From positions 98,377 to 162,376 of the forward strand of contig JALHQH010000014.1 of the NCBI GenBank assembly GCA_022842065.1: a DNA stretch of 64,000 nucleotides. The letters are read 5' to 3'. This document shows, one piece after another, positions 36,350 through 44,459 of this stretch; position 1 is the first letter of the stretch; the number at the start of each line of letters is the position of its first letter. A model generated the notes under the pieces. That model worked only from the letters and a program-made list of their open reading frames with translations, searched no databases and had not been told where the DNA came from. Both the position numbers and the translations under genes were made by a program. This stretch comes from Caldilineaceae bacterium (GTDB taxonomy: Bacteria > Chloroflexota > Anaerolineae > Caldilineales > Caldilineaceae).

Positions 36350-37819
36350 ATGAACGAGTTACAGCCACTCCTTGCCACCACCAATATCGCCAAAGCCTAC
36401 GGCCCGGTTGTCGCCCTGAAGGCGGTTGATTTTACCGTGCGCCCTGGGGAGATCCATGCCCTGCTTGGTGCCAATGGGGCCGGCAAGAGTACATTGGTCA
36501 AAATTTTGGCCGGGGTGCAAGCAGCCGATAGTGGCCAGGTGCTGGTAGCCGGGCAAGCCAAACGCTTCCGCGCCCCAGCCGATGCCATCAACGCCGGCAT
36601 TGCCACCGTTTTCCAAGACCCAGCCTTAATCCCCGATCTTACCGTCATTGAAAATCTGCGCCTGAGCCAGATCGCGCGCCCAACCTTTCAGCGTTGGTTG
36701 GAACGCTTTAACCTGGGGCAGCTTGACCTTAACGCGCTGGTGCGTGAATTACCGCTCGATTCGCTGCGGATGGTCGATCTGGCGCGGGCGATCTCGCGTG
36801 ATCCGCAGGTGTTGCTGCTCGATGAGATTACCGCCGCGCTGACCGCGGATCAGGCCGAACGCGTCTTTGCCCTGCTGACCGAGTGGAAGGCGCAAGGCCG
36901 GTCGGCAGTGTTGATCACTCACCGGCTGGCCGAGGTGATGCAGATCTGTGACCGGGCCACCATTCTACGCGATGGGCGTAATGTCGCCCTGTTGGAAACA
37001 GCCCTGGTCAACAAACATCAATTGGTCGAAGCCATGCTCGGTGGGGTCGCAAAAGCAGTGGCGGAAAGTCAGCAAAGCAGCCGTGACCACGGGGAGATTG
37101 CCCTGGAAACACGGGGCTTGAGCGCACGCGATCTGGTGCGCGACGTCTCTTTCGCTGTGCGTAAAGGCGAAGTGTTGGGGGTAGTTGCCTTGGAGGGTCA
37201 GGGACAAGATCGCCTGTTTGATCTGTTGGCCGGCGAGCGCCAACCAACGGCGGGGGAAATCTATGTGGGCGGGCAACCGCGGCGCTTTCGTTCGCCCTAC
37301 GATGCCGTGGGCGAAGGTGTGGTGCTGGTGCCGGGGGATCGGTTGATTGCCCTGTTGCCCAATCTGCCCGTGCGGCAAAACCTGGCGCTGCCGCTTTTTA
37401 ACCGCCTGCGCCATTGGGGCCGTGTGCCCGCGGACGAGCTACCGCGCGTGGGGAATGCGATTAGTCGGCTCTCGATTGACACGCGCGCGGCAGCCCAGGT
37501 CCGCCGCCTTTCCGGTGGCAATCAGCAAAAGGTGGTCATCGGACGCTGGCTGGTTGCCGGCTTTCGCACGTTGCTCTGTTTTGATCCCACGCGCGGGATT
37601 GACATCCAGACCAAACGGGAAATTTACGCACTACTCCGCGAGCTAGCAGCCAATGGCGCGGCAATCCTGCTCTACACCAGCGAACTGGCCGAAATTCCCC
37701 TCGTCTGCGACCGGGTGATCATTATGCATGGTGGCCGGATTGTCGATGAACAAGCGGCAGCCACCGCGACCGAGAGCTCCATGCTCACCGCCGCGCATGG
37801 CTTAGAGGCAAGGGGATAA
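36350..37819 (+). CDS. Sugar ABC transporter ATPase, tandem (RbsA/MglA type)
   Basis: About 489 aa from the ATG at 36350 with GAGG just before it. It has two ATPase halves. The first has Walker A LGANGAGKST and Walker B VLLLDEITAAL, with a weak signature (LPLDSLRMVDLARAI). The second has degenerate Walker A VVALEGQGQDRLF, signature RLSGGNQQKVVIGRWL and LCFDPTRGIDIQ. This asymmetry is normal for the RbsA class. It energises import of the sugar delivered by the preceding lipoprotein. It ends 4 nt before the DinB-like gene. Confidence 0.88.
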   Translation: MNELQPLLATTNIAKAYGPVVALKAVDFTVRPGEIHALLGANGAGKSTLVKILAGVQAADSGQVLVAGQAKRFRAPADAINAGIATVFQDPALIPDLTVIENLRLSQIARPTFQRWLERFNLGQLDLNALVRELPLDSLRMVDLARAISRDPQVLLLDEITAALTADQAERVFALLTEWKAQGRSAVLITHRLAEVMQICDRATILRDGRNVALLETALVNKHQLVEAMLGGVAKAVAESQQSSRDHGEIALETRGLSARDLVRDVSFAVRKGEVLGVVALEGQGQDRLFDLLAGERQPTAGEIYVGGQPRRFRSPYDAVGEGVVLVPGDRLIALLPNLPVRQNLALPLFNRLRHWGRVPADELPRVGNAISRLSIDTRAAAQVRRLSGGNQQKVVIGRWLVAGFRTLLCFDPTRGIDIQTKREIYALLRELAANGAAILLYTSELAEIPLVCDRVIIMHGGRIVDEQAAATATESSMLTAAHGLEARG

Positions 37820-37823
37820 ATCA

Positions 37824-38408
37824 GTGGTATTGGCAGAACTCTTTTTACAGCGCCATGAGGTGCTGTACAATTTTTGGCTGAGCGGGGTCTGGGAGAGTGT
37901 GCCAGAAAGTTTAATGCGCCAGCGCCCCCATCCGCGGGTCAACTCGATTGCCTGGAATCTGTGGCACCTTGCGCGGGTTGAAGATGCGGGGCTAAACCGC
38001 TTTGTGGTGGACCGCCCCCAAGTCTTGGATGACGGTCCGTGGCTGGAACGGATGAAGCTGCCCTGGCGCCATCTTGGCGGCGAGATGACCTTTGCCGAAG
38101 TTGATGAATTGAATCAACGGATTGAATTGGCGGCCTTGCATGACTATACGCAAGCAGTCCAAGCCCGTACGCGCGAAATCGTCACACAAATCGCGTTGGT
38201 CGATCTGGATGCCACGATGACAGCGGATCACCTGCAGCTGATTTTAGTGGATGAAGGGTTGGCACATTCACAGGCGGCGGGCTTCCTGGCAAATTATTTG
38301 GGGTGGACAAAAGGCAAGTGTTTGATGAACTTTGGTCTGACCCATCCCTATCAGCATGTTGGCGAAATTGGTGTGATCGCCAGCCTACTGGGCGTGGAAT
38401 TCGATTAA
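37824..38408 (+). CDS. DinB-like four-helix protein inside the sugar operon
   Basis: A 194-aa protein with a GTG start (AAGGGG nearby) 4 nt after the ATPase stop. NSIAWNLWHLARVEDAGLNRF, with a His in the first helix pair, and late HPYQHVGEIGVI match the DinB/YfiT metal-binding fold, with putative ligands His in WHLAR and in HPYQHVGE. Many relatives are thiol-dependent S-transferases or of unknown role. Its place between the transporter ATPase and permease genes is unusual; a role in metabolising the imported compound is possible but unproven. Confidence 0.75.
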   Translation: MVLAELFLQRHEVLYNFWLSGVWESVPESLMRQRPHPRVNSIAWNLWHLARVEDAGLNRFVVDRPQVLDDGPWLERMKLPWRHLGGEMTFAEVDELNQRIELAALHDYTQAVQARTREIVTQIALVDLDATMTADHLQLILVDEGLAHSQAAGFLANYLGWTKGKCLMNFGLTHPYQHVGEIGVIASLLGVEFD

Positions 38409-38428
38409 CTCATGTTATGCAGACGACA

Positions 38429-38659
38429 CTGTCAACCGATTTTGAGAACGGATTTAGCAGAGGGCATGGGCCAAATCCGTTCTTAGGTAGCTAGTAGAAC
38501 GGATTTTGGTAAGGTGAATCCGTTCAATCCGTTCTGAAAATAGCCACCGCCAAGGTCGCGAAGAGCCGCAAAGAAAAGCCTTCCTTCGCGCTCTTGGTGT
38601 GCTTCGCGGTAGAAAAATTTTCATCGTTAATGGTGCCTGTTCTCAAAATCGGTTGACAG
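38429..38659. mobile_element. 231-bp MITE-like element with 21-bp terminal inverted repeats
   Basis: The 38429-38449 arm (starting CTGTCAACCGATTTT) is the exact complement of 38639-38659. Inside are AGAACGGATTT / AAATCCGTTCT inverted repeats (38445-38486 and 38498-38538), related in style to the ACGCGGATT family. No coding capacity. It occupies most of the gap between the DinB-like gene and the first permease, so it interrupts the operon. Confidence 0.7.
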
Positions 38660-38737
38660 CGTGTTTAAGGACTGACTGCGTAACATCGGTGATTAAACTA
38701 GACAATTCAAGTTGGGCGGAAAGGGCGAGGTTGCGGC

Positions 38738-39757
38738 ATGGCGAGTGCTGTTTTATCGGGAAGTACCATGGCTAGACGGCGTACGGCGTGGCAACGGGGG
38801 TTGGCGCGCAATGGCTGGGCGCTGGGGGTCTGGCTCCTGCTGGCCGCGCTGATCTTCTGGTATGCCACGCTGATTCCCAAATTTGGCGCGTTCCAAATCT
38901 CATCGATCAGCAAAAATAGCCTGCCCCTGGTCTACCTGGCGATTGGGCAGGCGATCATCGTCATTGCTGGCGGGATTGACCTTTCGCTCGGTTCGCTGTT
39001 GCTGCTGAGCAATGTCATCGCCGCCCGCTTCATGGTCGATCAGCCGATTGGGGTGGTGGTGCTGGTGGCCTTGGCGGTGATCCTCTTGCTCAGTGCACTC
39101 AACGGGTTGACCGGCTATGTGATCAACCTCTCCGGCGTGCCCGATATTGTGGTGACCCTGGCGACGAGTTATATCTGGTCGGGGCTGGCGTTATGGATTT
39201 TGCCCTCACCCGGCGGGGGCACGGCCCCGGCATTTCGCTGGCTCTTTACCGGATCAGAGTCAGGGATTGGTGGTAACTACCTGATCCCCATTTTGATGAT
39301 GTTGCTCCCCGCGCTTGCCATCTTTTTCTTTTCGCGGCGCAGCCGCATTGGGCTGTCGATGTACGCGTTGGGCAGCAGCCCCGTCGCGGCGCGGCTGGCC
39401 GGGCTGGATACGCGACAGGCAAAGATTGTCTCGTATGCGCTGGGCGGGGCATTGGCCGCCTTGGCGGGGCTAGCCACCATTGCAATTACCGGCACCGGCG
39501 ACCCGCGCTTTAGTGTGGGGGCCAATGCGACCTTAAACAGTGTGGCGGCGATTGTCCTCGGCGGCGTCGCCCTCACCGGCGGCACCGGCTCGGTGTTGGG
39601 GGTGGTGGCCACTTCTGTGATCTTGATTATGCTCAATCCGATTCTAACGGCCATGGGTATTAGTGCCAACAGTGCCCAGGTGATCCAGGGCGTTTTGATT
39701 GCGGGGGTGATGATGATTGGTGGGTTGGTGACCTTATCACGGGAGCGCGCCGCATGA
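38738..39757 (+). CDS. Sugar ABC transporter permease (RbsC type), first
   Basis: A 339-aa polytopic protein. AGGIDLSLGSLLLLSNVIAA (family signature), LNGLTGYVINLSGVPDIVVTLAT and RSRIGLSMYALGSSPVAARLAG (ATPase-contact loop) identify the branched-chain/ribose permease family. The start at 38738 is tentative; ATG at 38768, with GGGAAG upstream, would begin MARRRTAWQRG and is equally good. Its stop overlaps the ATG of the second permease by 4 nt. Confidence 0.86.
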   Translation: MASAVLSGSTMARRRTAWQRGLARNGWALGVWLLLAALIFWYATLIPKFGAFQISSISKNSLPLVYLAIGQAIIVIAGGIDLSLGSLLLLSNVIAARFMVDQPIGVVVLVALAVILLLSALNGLTGYVINLSGVPDIVVTLATSYIWSGLALWILPSPGGGTAPAFRWLFTGSESGIGGNYLIPILMMLLPALAIFFFSRRSRIGLSMYALGSSPVAARLAGLDTRQAKIVSYALGGALAALAGLATIAITGTGDPRFSVGANATLNSVAAIVLGGVALTGGTGSVLGVVATSVILIMLNPILTAMGISANSAQVIQGVLIAGVMMIGGLVTLSRERAA

Positions 39758-40761
39758 GCCACTCAACCCTACCGGCCCCACCTGATCAACCCAAAGCAAC
39801 CCCTGGCCTGGCCGTGCGTTTCCAAACGTTGCTGGCGGAAAGCCCCACCCTGATCCTGAGCGCGGTACTGATCATCCTTTTTCTGATCACCGGCACCATT
39901 CAGCCGAATTACCTGTCGGTGAGCGGCGTGCGCAACACGCTGCTCCAAGCGGCCCCCTTAGGCATTTTGGCCGGCGCGCAGACCATTCTGCTGCTCACCG
40001 GCGGCATCGACCTTTCGATCACCATGATCGCCACTGCATCGGCCTATGTGGCCGCCAATCAATCTCCAAATGGCGCGGCGGTAGCGATTCTTTTTGGCCT
40101 GCTGGTGGGACTCATTGTGGGCACCGCCAATGGCATTGGCGTGGCGGTCTTCCGGGTCAACCCGTTGATCATGACCCTGGCGATGGCGGCCATTTTATTG
40201 GGGCTCTTTACGGGGTGGACGCAGACCATTCTGCAAGGCTCCACCCAAGTCGCCGACTTTATTCGCCTGTTGGGGGGCGGGGCCTTTCTGGGCAATCGGA
40301 TTCCCTACAGCGTGGTGGTGTGGCTGGTGGTGGCGCTCATCCTGCTCTGGATACTGCGGCGGACCGGGTGGGGTCGGCTGCTCTATGCGATTGGCGACAA
40401 CGAGGTGGCCGTGCGGCTGGCCGGGGTACGGGTCTGGCAAGTGCGGATTAGCGCCTATGCCGCAGCCGGCATCCTCGGCTCGATCGGCGGCCTGCTGTTG
40501 GGCGGGCGCACCGGCATGGTCGATCTGCAACTGGCCGGCGCGTTTCTGTTGCCCTCGATTGCCGCCGTGGTCATCGGTGGCACCTCCACCTTTGGCGGCA
40601 TGGGCGGCTACACCGGCACGATCCTTGGCGCACTGATCCTTAGCGTGCTCAACTCGATGCTCACCTTCCTCAATGTGGGGCAGGCGCTCCAGCAGGTGGT
40701 CTATGGGGTGATTGTGTTAGGGTTGGCGTGGGGGTATGCGGGGTTGACCAGGCGGGGGTGA
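39754..40761 (+). CDS. Sugar ABC transporter permease (RbsC type), second
   Basis: A 335-aa polytopic protein starting in an ATGA overlap with the first permease, so translation is coupled. LLTGGIDLSITMIATASAYVA and WGRLLYAIGDNEVAVRLAGV are the counterpart motifs. The two permeases probably form a heterodimeric pore with the tandem ATPase. It is the last gene of the operon; a toxin gene follows after 49 nt on the same strand. Confidence 0.88.
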   Translation: MSHSTLPAPPDQPKATPGLAVRFQTLLAESPTLILSAVLIILFLITGTIQPNYLSVSGVRNTLLQAAPLGILAGAQTILLLTGGIDLSITMIATASAYVAANQSPNGAAVAILFGLLVGLIVGTANGIGVAVFRVNPLIMTLAMAAILLGLFTGWTQTILQGSTQVADFIRLLGGGAFLGNRIPYSVVVWLVVALILLWILRRTGWGRLLYAIGDNEVAVRLAGVRVWQVRISAYAAAGILGSIGGLLLGGRTGMVDLQLAGAFLLPSIAAVVIGGTSTFGGMGGYTGTILGALILSVLNSMLTFLNVGQALQQVVYGVIVLGLAWGYAGLTRRG

Positions 40762-40810
40762 TTGACAACTTGCTTGATGCATGGCATTCTGTCTCCAAAA
40801 CGGAGACGGA

Positions 40811-41104
40811 ATGCGTATATTGAGGAAAAAGAGATTGCGCGACGATTGGGAACTACATCCCCAAGCCGAACAACCTTTGAAACGTTGGCATGATTATGTG
40901 CGGAAGGCAGAGTGGTCTTCGCCAACTGACGTTAAGCGAGATTATCATACAGCCGATATTCTTCCCGACAACCGAGTAGTTTTCAACATCGGTGGTAACA
41001 ATTATCGTCTTATCGTCAAGATTGAATATCGCTTTCAAGATGTATACGTTCGTTTTATAGGAACCCATACCGAATATGATCGCATTGATGCAACCAATGT
41101 CTGA
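40811..41104 (+). CDS. higB: HigB-type mRNA interferase toxin
   Basis: About 97 aa from the ATG at 40811. WHDYVRKAEWSSPTDVKRDY, ILPDNRVVFNIGGNNYRLIV and VYVRFIGTHTEYDRIDA are the HigB family signature (RelE fold), which cleaves mRNA on the ribosome when free of antitoxin. An upstream ATG at 40781 lacks a ribosome site, while GGAGACGGA precedes 40811. It overlaps the antitoxin start. This is a complete type II toxin-antitoxin pair. Confidence 0.88.
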   Translation: MRILRKKRLRDDWELHPQAEQPLKRWHDYVRKAEWSSPTDVKRDYHTADILPDNRVVFNIGGNNYRLIVKIEYRFQDVYVRFIGTHTEYDRIDATNV

Positions 41105-41519
41105 ACCAGTGACGGTAAGGCTGATCAAAACCGAAGCTGATTATGAAGCGGCTTTAGCAGAACTCGACGGCATGATCGGCCAGGTTGAGCCTGGTACACC
41201 TGACGGCAACCGCTATGAGTTGCTAGTTGCGCTGGTCAAAGCCTATGAAGCGGCCAATTATCCGATTGCAGCGTCTGCTGACCCTATTGCCATGCTTGAA
41301 TTTGTGCTCGAAGCACGCGAGTTAACGCGCAAAGACTTAGAACCTTACATCGGTACGCGTCAGCGTGTCTGGGATATTATGGAAAAGCGCAGACGGCTTA
41401 CCTTACCGATGATTCGCCGCTTAAGTCAGGGGTTAAATATCCCAGTAGATGTTTTGATCCAGGAGTATGAATTACTGCAGCCTGCCAACGACCTGGAACC
41501 GACCTGCGCTACGCGCTAA
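41088..41519 (+). CDS. higA: HigA-type antitoxin
   Basis: About 143 aa from the ATG at 41088 (ATG at 41097 is also possible; both overlap the toxin gene). The N-terminal RLIKTEADYEAALAELDGMI is the toxin-binding part. The C-terminal HTH (LEARELTRKDLEPYIGTRQRVWDIMEKRR) would bind the operon promoter for autoregulation. The 3' end overlaps by a few bases a degraded ATPase fragment on the other strand. Confidence 0.87.
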   Translation: MQPMSEPVTVRLIKTEADYEAALAELDGMIGQVEPGTPDGNRYELLVALVKAYEAANYPIAASADPIAMLEFVLEARELTRKDLEPYIGTRQRVWDIMEKRRRLTLPMIRRLSQGLNIPVDVLIQEYELLQPANDLEPTCATR

Positions 41520-41600
41520 GCGTCAGTGGAGTAAATTTGACCACCCCGCTGTCGGGAATGGCCTTAAAGTTCTTCAGGCGGAACGATTTGACCGCTAGCG
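41509..41600 (-). pseudogene. Remnant of an AAA-type ATPase N-terminus
   Basis: About 30 codons reading VKSFRLKNFKAIPDSGVVKFTPLT, the characteristic first strands of OLD/RecF-like AAA ATPases; an intact protein would continue into the GxNGSGKS P-loop. The frame stops instead at 41509. It is directly downstream of the methylase remnant, so both come from one lost module. Confidence 0.55.
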
Positions 41601-41780
41601 CATCACGCGCTTGATCAACCCCCTCGCCATATCGCGATAAGCATTTTGCGCCGCCACCTTGGCTGTCTCCGGCACCAGGGGAAAGCTGTTGAGGATGTGG
41701 GCAAATTCGACTTCGGTCAACCCGTAACTGCGGGTGATGAAGACAAAAAAGCGCTGGCAAAAAATTGGTAAACAACTAGT
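41595..41780 (-). pseudogene. Remnant of a DNA methyltransferase/restriction enzyme C-terminus
   Basis: The open frame ends with RSYGLTEVEFAHILNSFPLV and VAAQNAYRDMARGLIKRVMR. The YGLTEEEFAHIL-FPLV block is the end of large Eco57I/PglX-like N6-adenine methyltransferases. Only about 55 residues remain. A 19-bp hairpin sits at its upstream edge, where the rest of the gene is lost. It points to a former restriction-type defence locus next to HigBA. Confidence 0.55.
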
Positions 41781-41820
41781 TTCTGTTGCGAAAGGCGATA
41801 TCTTTCGCAACAGAAACTAG
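41776..41820. terminator. Perfect 19-bp hairpin
   Basis: Arms 41776-41794 / 41802-41820 with a 7-nt loop, directly downstream of the aldolase gene stop (41827). It terminates the aldolase transcript or marks the edge of the methylase remnant. Confidence 0.65.
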
Positions 41821-41826
41821 CCACGT

Positions 41827-42687
41827 CTAGTACAGTGCCGCCTTCCCGGTGGCGTTGAACAGATCGATCTTGTAGCGGCAGACGACTTTCATGGCGTCGA
41901 TGCACGGCGGGTAGATCGAGTTTGGCTCCCACAGGTTGGGATTGGCGAGCACTTCACGCGCTTTTTTGTAGAAGGCGTTCTTCATATCACTAGAGATATT
42001 GATCTTGCTGATCCCCAGCTTCACCGCGGCCTGCATCTCGTCGTCGGGGTTGGCCGAGCCGCCATGCAACACCAGAGGGATCGGAGTGCGGGCCGCGATC
42101 TCCTTGAGCAAGTCGAGCTTTAACTCGGGCTTTTTATCCTTGGGATAGATGCCATGCGCGGTGCCAATCGCCACGGCCAAAGTATCAACCCCTGTCGCCG
42201 CAACATAGGTGACCACATCCTCGGGATCGGTATAGGTAATCTCATCCGCCCCCGCTTCGGCTTCCGGGCCTGTCGAGCCAATGGTGCCCAATTCCCCTTC
42301 CACCGAAACGTTGACGGTGTGGGCCAGTTCCACGATCGGCTGAGAGGCGGCGATATTTTGCGCCAGCGGCAGATGAGAGGCATCGATCATCACCGAGGTA
42401 AAGCCACACTGAATCGCCTGCATAATCTGCGCCGGCGAGGAGCCGTGATCCAAATGGACACAGACGGGGATCGGGGCGCGGATCGCTTCGTCTAGCACCG
42501 CCTTGACAAAAGAAGTGCCCACAAAGGTTAACTCAGTCGGGTGGATGGCAATAATTACCGGCGAATGCTGCTCCACCGCGGCCTCCACCGCCCCTTTCAG
42601 CAGCATACTACTGCTAATGTTAAAGGCCGGCACCGCAAATTGATTGGCACGGGCCACGGCCAACAGATCTTTCATATTGAATAACAT
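41827..42687 (-). CDS. Class II (zinc) fructose-bisphosphate/tagatose-bisphosphate aldolase family protein
   Basis: A 286-aa protein. VCVHLDHGSS (zinc His and catalytic Asp), VSVEGELGTIGS, AIGTAHGIY and LVLHGGSAN (zinc His, phosphate loop) define class II ketose-bisphosphate aldolases. Whether it cleaves fructose-1,6-bisphosphate, tagatose-1,6-bisphosphate or another phosphoketose cannot be settled from sequence alone. The ATG follows GGAG. It may process the sugar brought in by the nearby ABC transporter, although it is on the opposite strand. Confidence 0.86.
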   Translation of the reverse strand: MLFNMKDLLAVARANQFAVPAFNISSSMLLKGAVEAAVEQHSPVIIAIHPTELTFVGTSFVKAVLDEAIRAPIPVCVHLDHGSSPAQIMQAIQCGFTSVMIDASHLPLAQNIAASQPIVELAHTVNVSVEGELGTIGSTGPEAEAGADEITYTDPEDVVTYVAATGVDTLAVAIGTAHGIYPKDKKPELKLDLLKEIAARTPIPLVLHGGSANPDDEMQAAVKLGISKINISSDMKNAFYKKAREVLANPNLWEPNSIYPPCIDAMKVVCRYKIDLFNATGKAALY

Positions 42688-43257
42688 TGGTTACGCTCCA
42701 TCCATTTGGTACATGTTTTTATTGCAAGAGAGTAAATCAGTAAATCGGGATATCGGTAAATTGGTCGCTCAGGCCTTGCGTTTGCAACAGCAATCAAAGT
42801 ATAAAAGCAAGGCGGGCAGAGATCCAAGAAGCGGCAACGTCATCTGCGCATTCCCAGCCTTGTCGCGCAATAAATTTTCCTCAGCCCGTTACGGCCTGGC
42901 TCATGTCGGCGAGGAGTATCTGGTCTATAGGTTGATGATGATCGGGTCGATCTCTACGTGGGGATCGAGCTACTAGTCTTCAGGGTGGAGTGGTTTAACA
43001 CCTTGGCGGCAGAGAGTGCCGTAGGAGAGCCGATCAAAGGGGGCAGTATACGCCACTTTGCGTCGCCCTTCGGGTTGGAGTCAGTATTGTACTTGCGGCG
43101 GGAGTGACGTAACCGATTCACAAATCACATTGCTGGGATACAATAGGCAGGCTGATCTGCAATCTTTGATGCTATACTGAAGTCAAGTTGAGAACCGGAG
43201 TTTTGCTGGCTAACGGGATCGCGTGCGTCGCACTGACCGCCAACTGTTTCCAGTCCG
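42688..43257. other. Mostly non-coding gap with a possible gene remnant and a hairpin
   Basis: 570 nt without an intact gene. It holds a 58-codon open stretch without a start (42931-43107) and an 18-bp hairpin (43221-43286). Otherwise I see nothing. Confidence 0.55.
42931..43107 (+). pseudogene. Possible gene-end remnant, unrecognised
   Basis: 58 sense codons from VDDDRVDLYVGIELLVFRVE to the final FGLESVLYLRRE, then TGA. The residue composition looks protein-like, but there is no ATG/GTG start, and a stop codon immediately precedes the stretch in frame. A neighbouring frame upstream (ending EEYLVYR) could be its continuation after a frameshift. I cannot name the family. Confidence 0.3.
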
Positions 43258-43286
43258 CTAGATTCTTTGGTCAGTGCGACGCACGC
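43221..43286. terminator. 18-bp hairpin overlapping a gene end
   Basis: GCGTGCGTCGCACTGACC (43221-43238) and its complement (43269-43286) with a 30-nt loop. The last codons of the minus-strand hypothetical gene lie within it. Confidence 0.6.
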
Positions 43287-44160
43287 TGACCGAAACGAGG
43301 GGTTTCATTCTGATTTGAGTATAGCACAAGTTTATGCAGATTTGACCTACTCCCACCAATCTGCTGACAGCCCACTCCAGATAGGCCAACCCTATGTCCC
43401 TGCAAGAATCTGCATATACTTTTATTTTATCGCTAAAGGCGGTGGTGACATAGCCACAGAGGCCCGTAACCGCGGTCGTGTCGGGCGCAAGCGGTCCGAA
43501 AACGAGATTGGCGACGGCCTCCTGTGCCATCGCTTCCTGGAGGATGGCGGCGGCGGCAAAGCGGCTGAAATGCGGACAACGGGCGATGCGTTCCGGGGTC
43601 GGAAGCGCGACGGTAGCGGTCGGTTTTCTCACGAGAAAGGTCGCCAGCTGCGCGCCGGCGCGCCCTTGTTTGAGGTGAACGAGTTCGACTACATAGCCGG
43701 CAAAGTCATAAGCAAAGGGTTGTGCAGGGGTAAAACTGACATTAAAGCTAAGTACTTCCCGTTGATCGCCCTGTTGCAACACGAGCGTGCCCTCCGCCAG
43801 CATCACCGCACAGTCATTGGCGGTAAGACAGCCCGAATCTGCGGTCAGTGAGCGTAGGGTAAGTTGAAAGTCGGCCTCGGCAAGGGTACCGGTCTCCCCC
43901 ACCTGTAACACAAAAGGCGCGTTGAGCGTCGGCCCTCGTCCTGGTCGCTGGTCAGCCGGCACACTGGGGGTTGCCGTCGGAACAGGAGGCACATCCGAGC
44001 TGAGTAGTACGGTTTCATGGTTGTCACTGGTTGGCGTGGGTGGTGGCAATGGTGCAGTTAGCCAAGGGTTGACCCCGCTACTGGCCTGGAGTGGTTGCAC
44101 CATAACAAAGGCAAAAATCGTCGAGCAAAAGATCGTGCAGCACAAAAGTAACGTTCGCAT
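43258..44160 (-). CDS. Secreted hypothetical protein
   Basis: A 300-aa protein with a signal peptide (hydrophobic to about residue 26, LQASSG). A Pro/Thr-rich linker (PLPPPTPTS, PPVPTATPS) is followed by a beta-rich domain (TLNAPFVLQVGETGTL...VLQQGDQREVLSF) with two Cys (CLTANDC) and an Ala-rich helical part. The final ~25 residues are encoded in and near a hairpin and look atypical, so the original gene may have ended earlier. No family recognised. It is on the same strand as the large subtilase but separated from it by 299 nt. Confidence 0.65.
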   Translation of the reverse strand: MRTLLLCCTIFCSTIFAFVMVQPLQASSGVNPWLTAPLPPPTPTSDNHETVLLSSDVPPVPTATPSVPADQRPGRGPTLNAPFVLQVGETGTLAEADFQLTLRSLTADSGCLTANDCAVMLAEGTLVLQQGDQREVLSFNVSFTPAQPFAYDFAGYVVELVHLKQGRAGAQLATFLVRKPTATVALPTPERIARCPHFSRFAAAAILQEAMAQEAVANLVFGPLAPDTTAVTGLCGYVTTAFSDKIKVYADSCRDIGLAYLEWAVSRLVGVGQICINLCYTQIRMKPLVSVSVRRTDQRI

Positions 44161-44382
44161 CAGTTCGGTTCACCCTGTTTGAGCGCCAGCGACAAGCTGG
44201 GTTGGATTATTTCACTGGTTACTTGTCATGGGGTGGTGGACGAATTAGGCCAGTGCCCCATGACTGAATTTTCTGTAATGATACCAGTAAAAGCATCACC
44301 GCGGTATGCGATACACGGCAGGCGAATTGTGTGCTAAGGCACAGGAGAAAATAGCATGCGGATTTGGCAGAGGCAGCCATAA

Positions 44383-44425
44383 CATAGCCGGCCACCACTT
44401 TGCTGTAAAGTGGTGGCCGGCTATG
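44383..44425. terminator. Perfect 19-bp hairpin after the minus-strand subtilase
   Basis: Arms 44383-44401 / 44407-44425 with a 5-nt loop, about 35 nt beyond the subtilase stop. A likely terminator. The rest of 44161-44459 shows no gene. Confidence 0.65.
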
Positions 44426-44459
44426 ACTTGTTGACTGCTACGAACTCAAGGGCGCTGAC

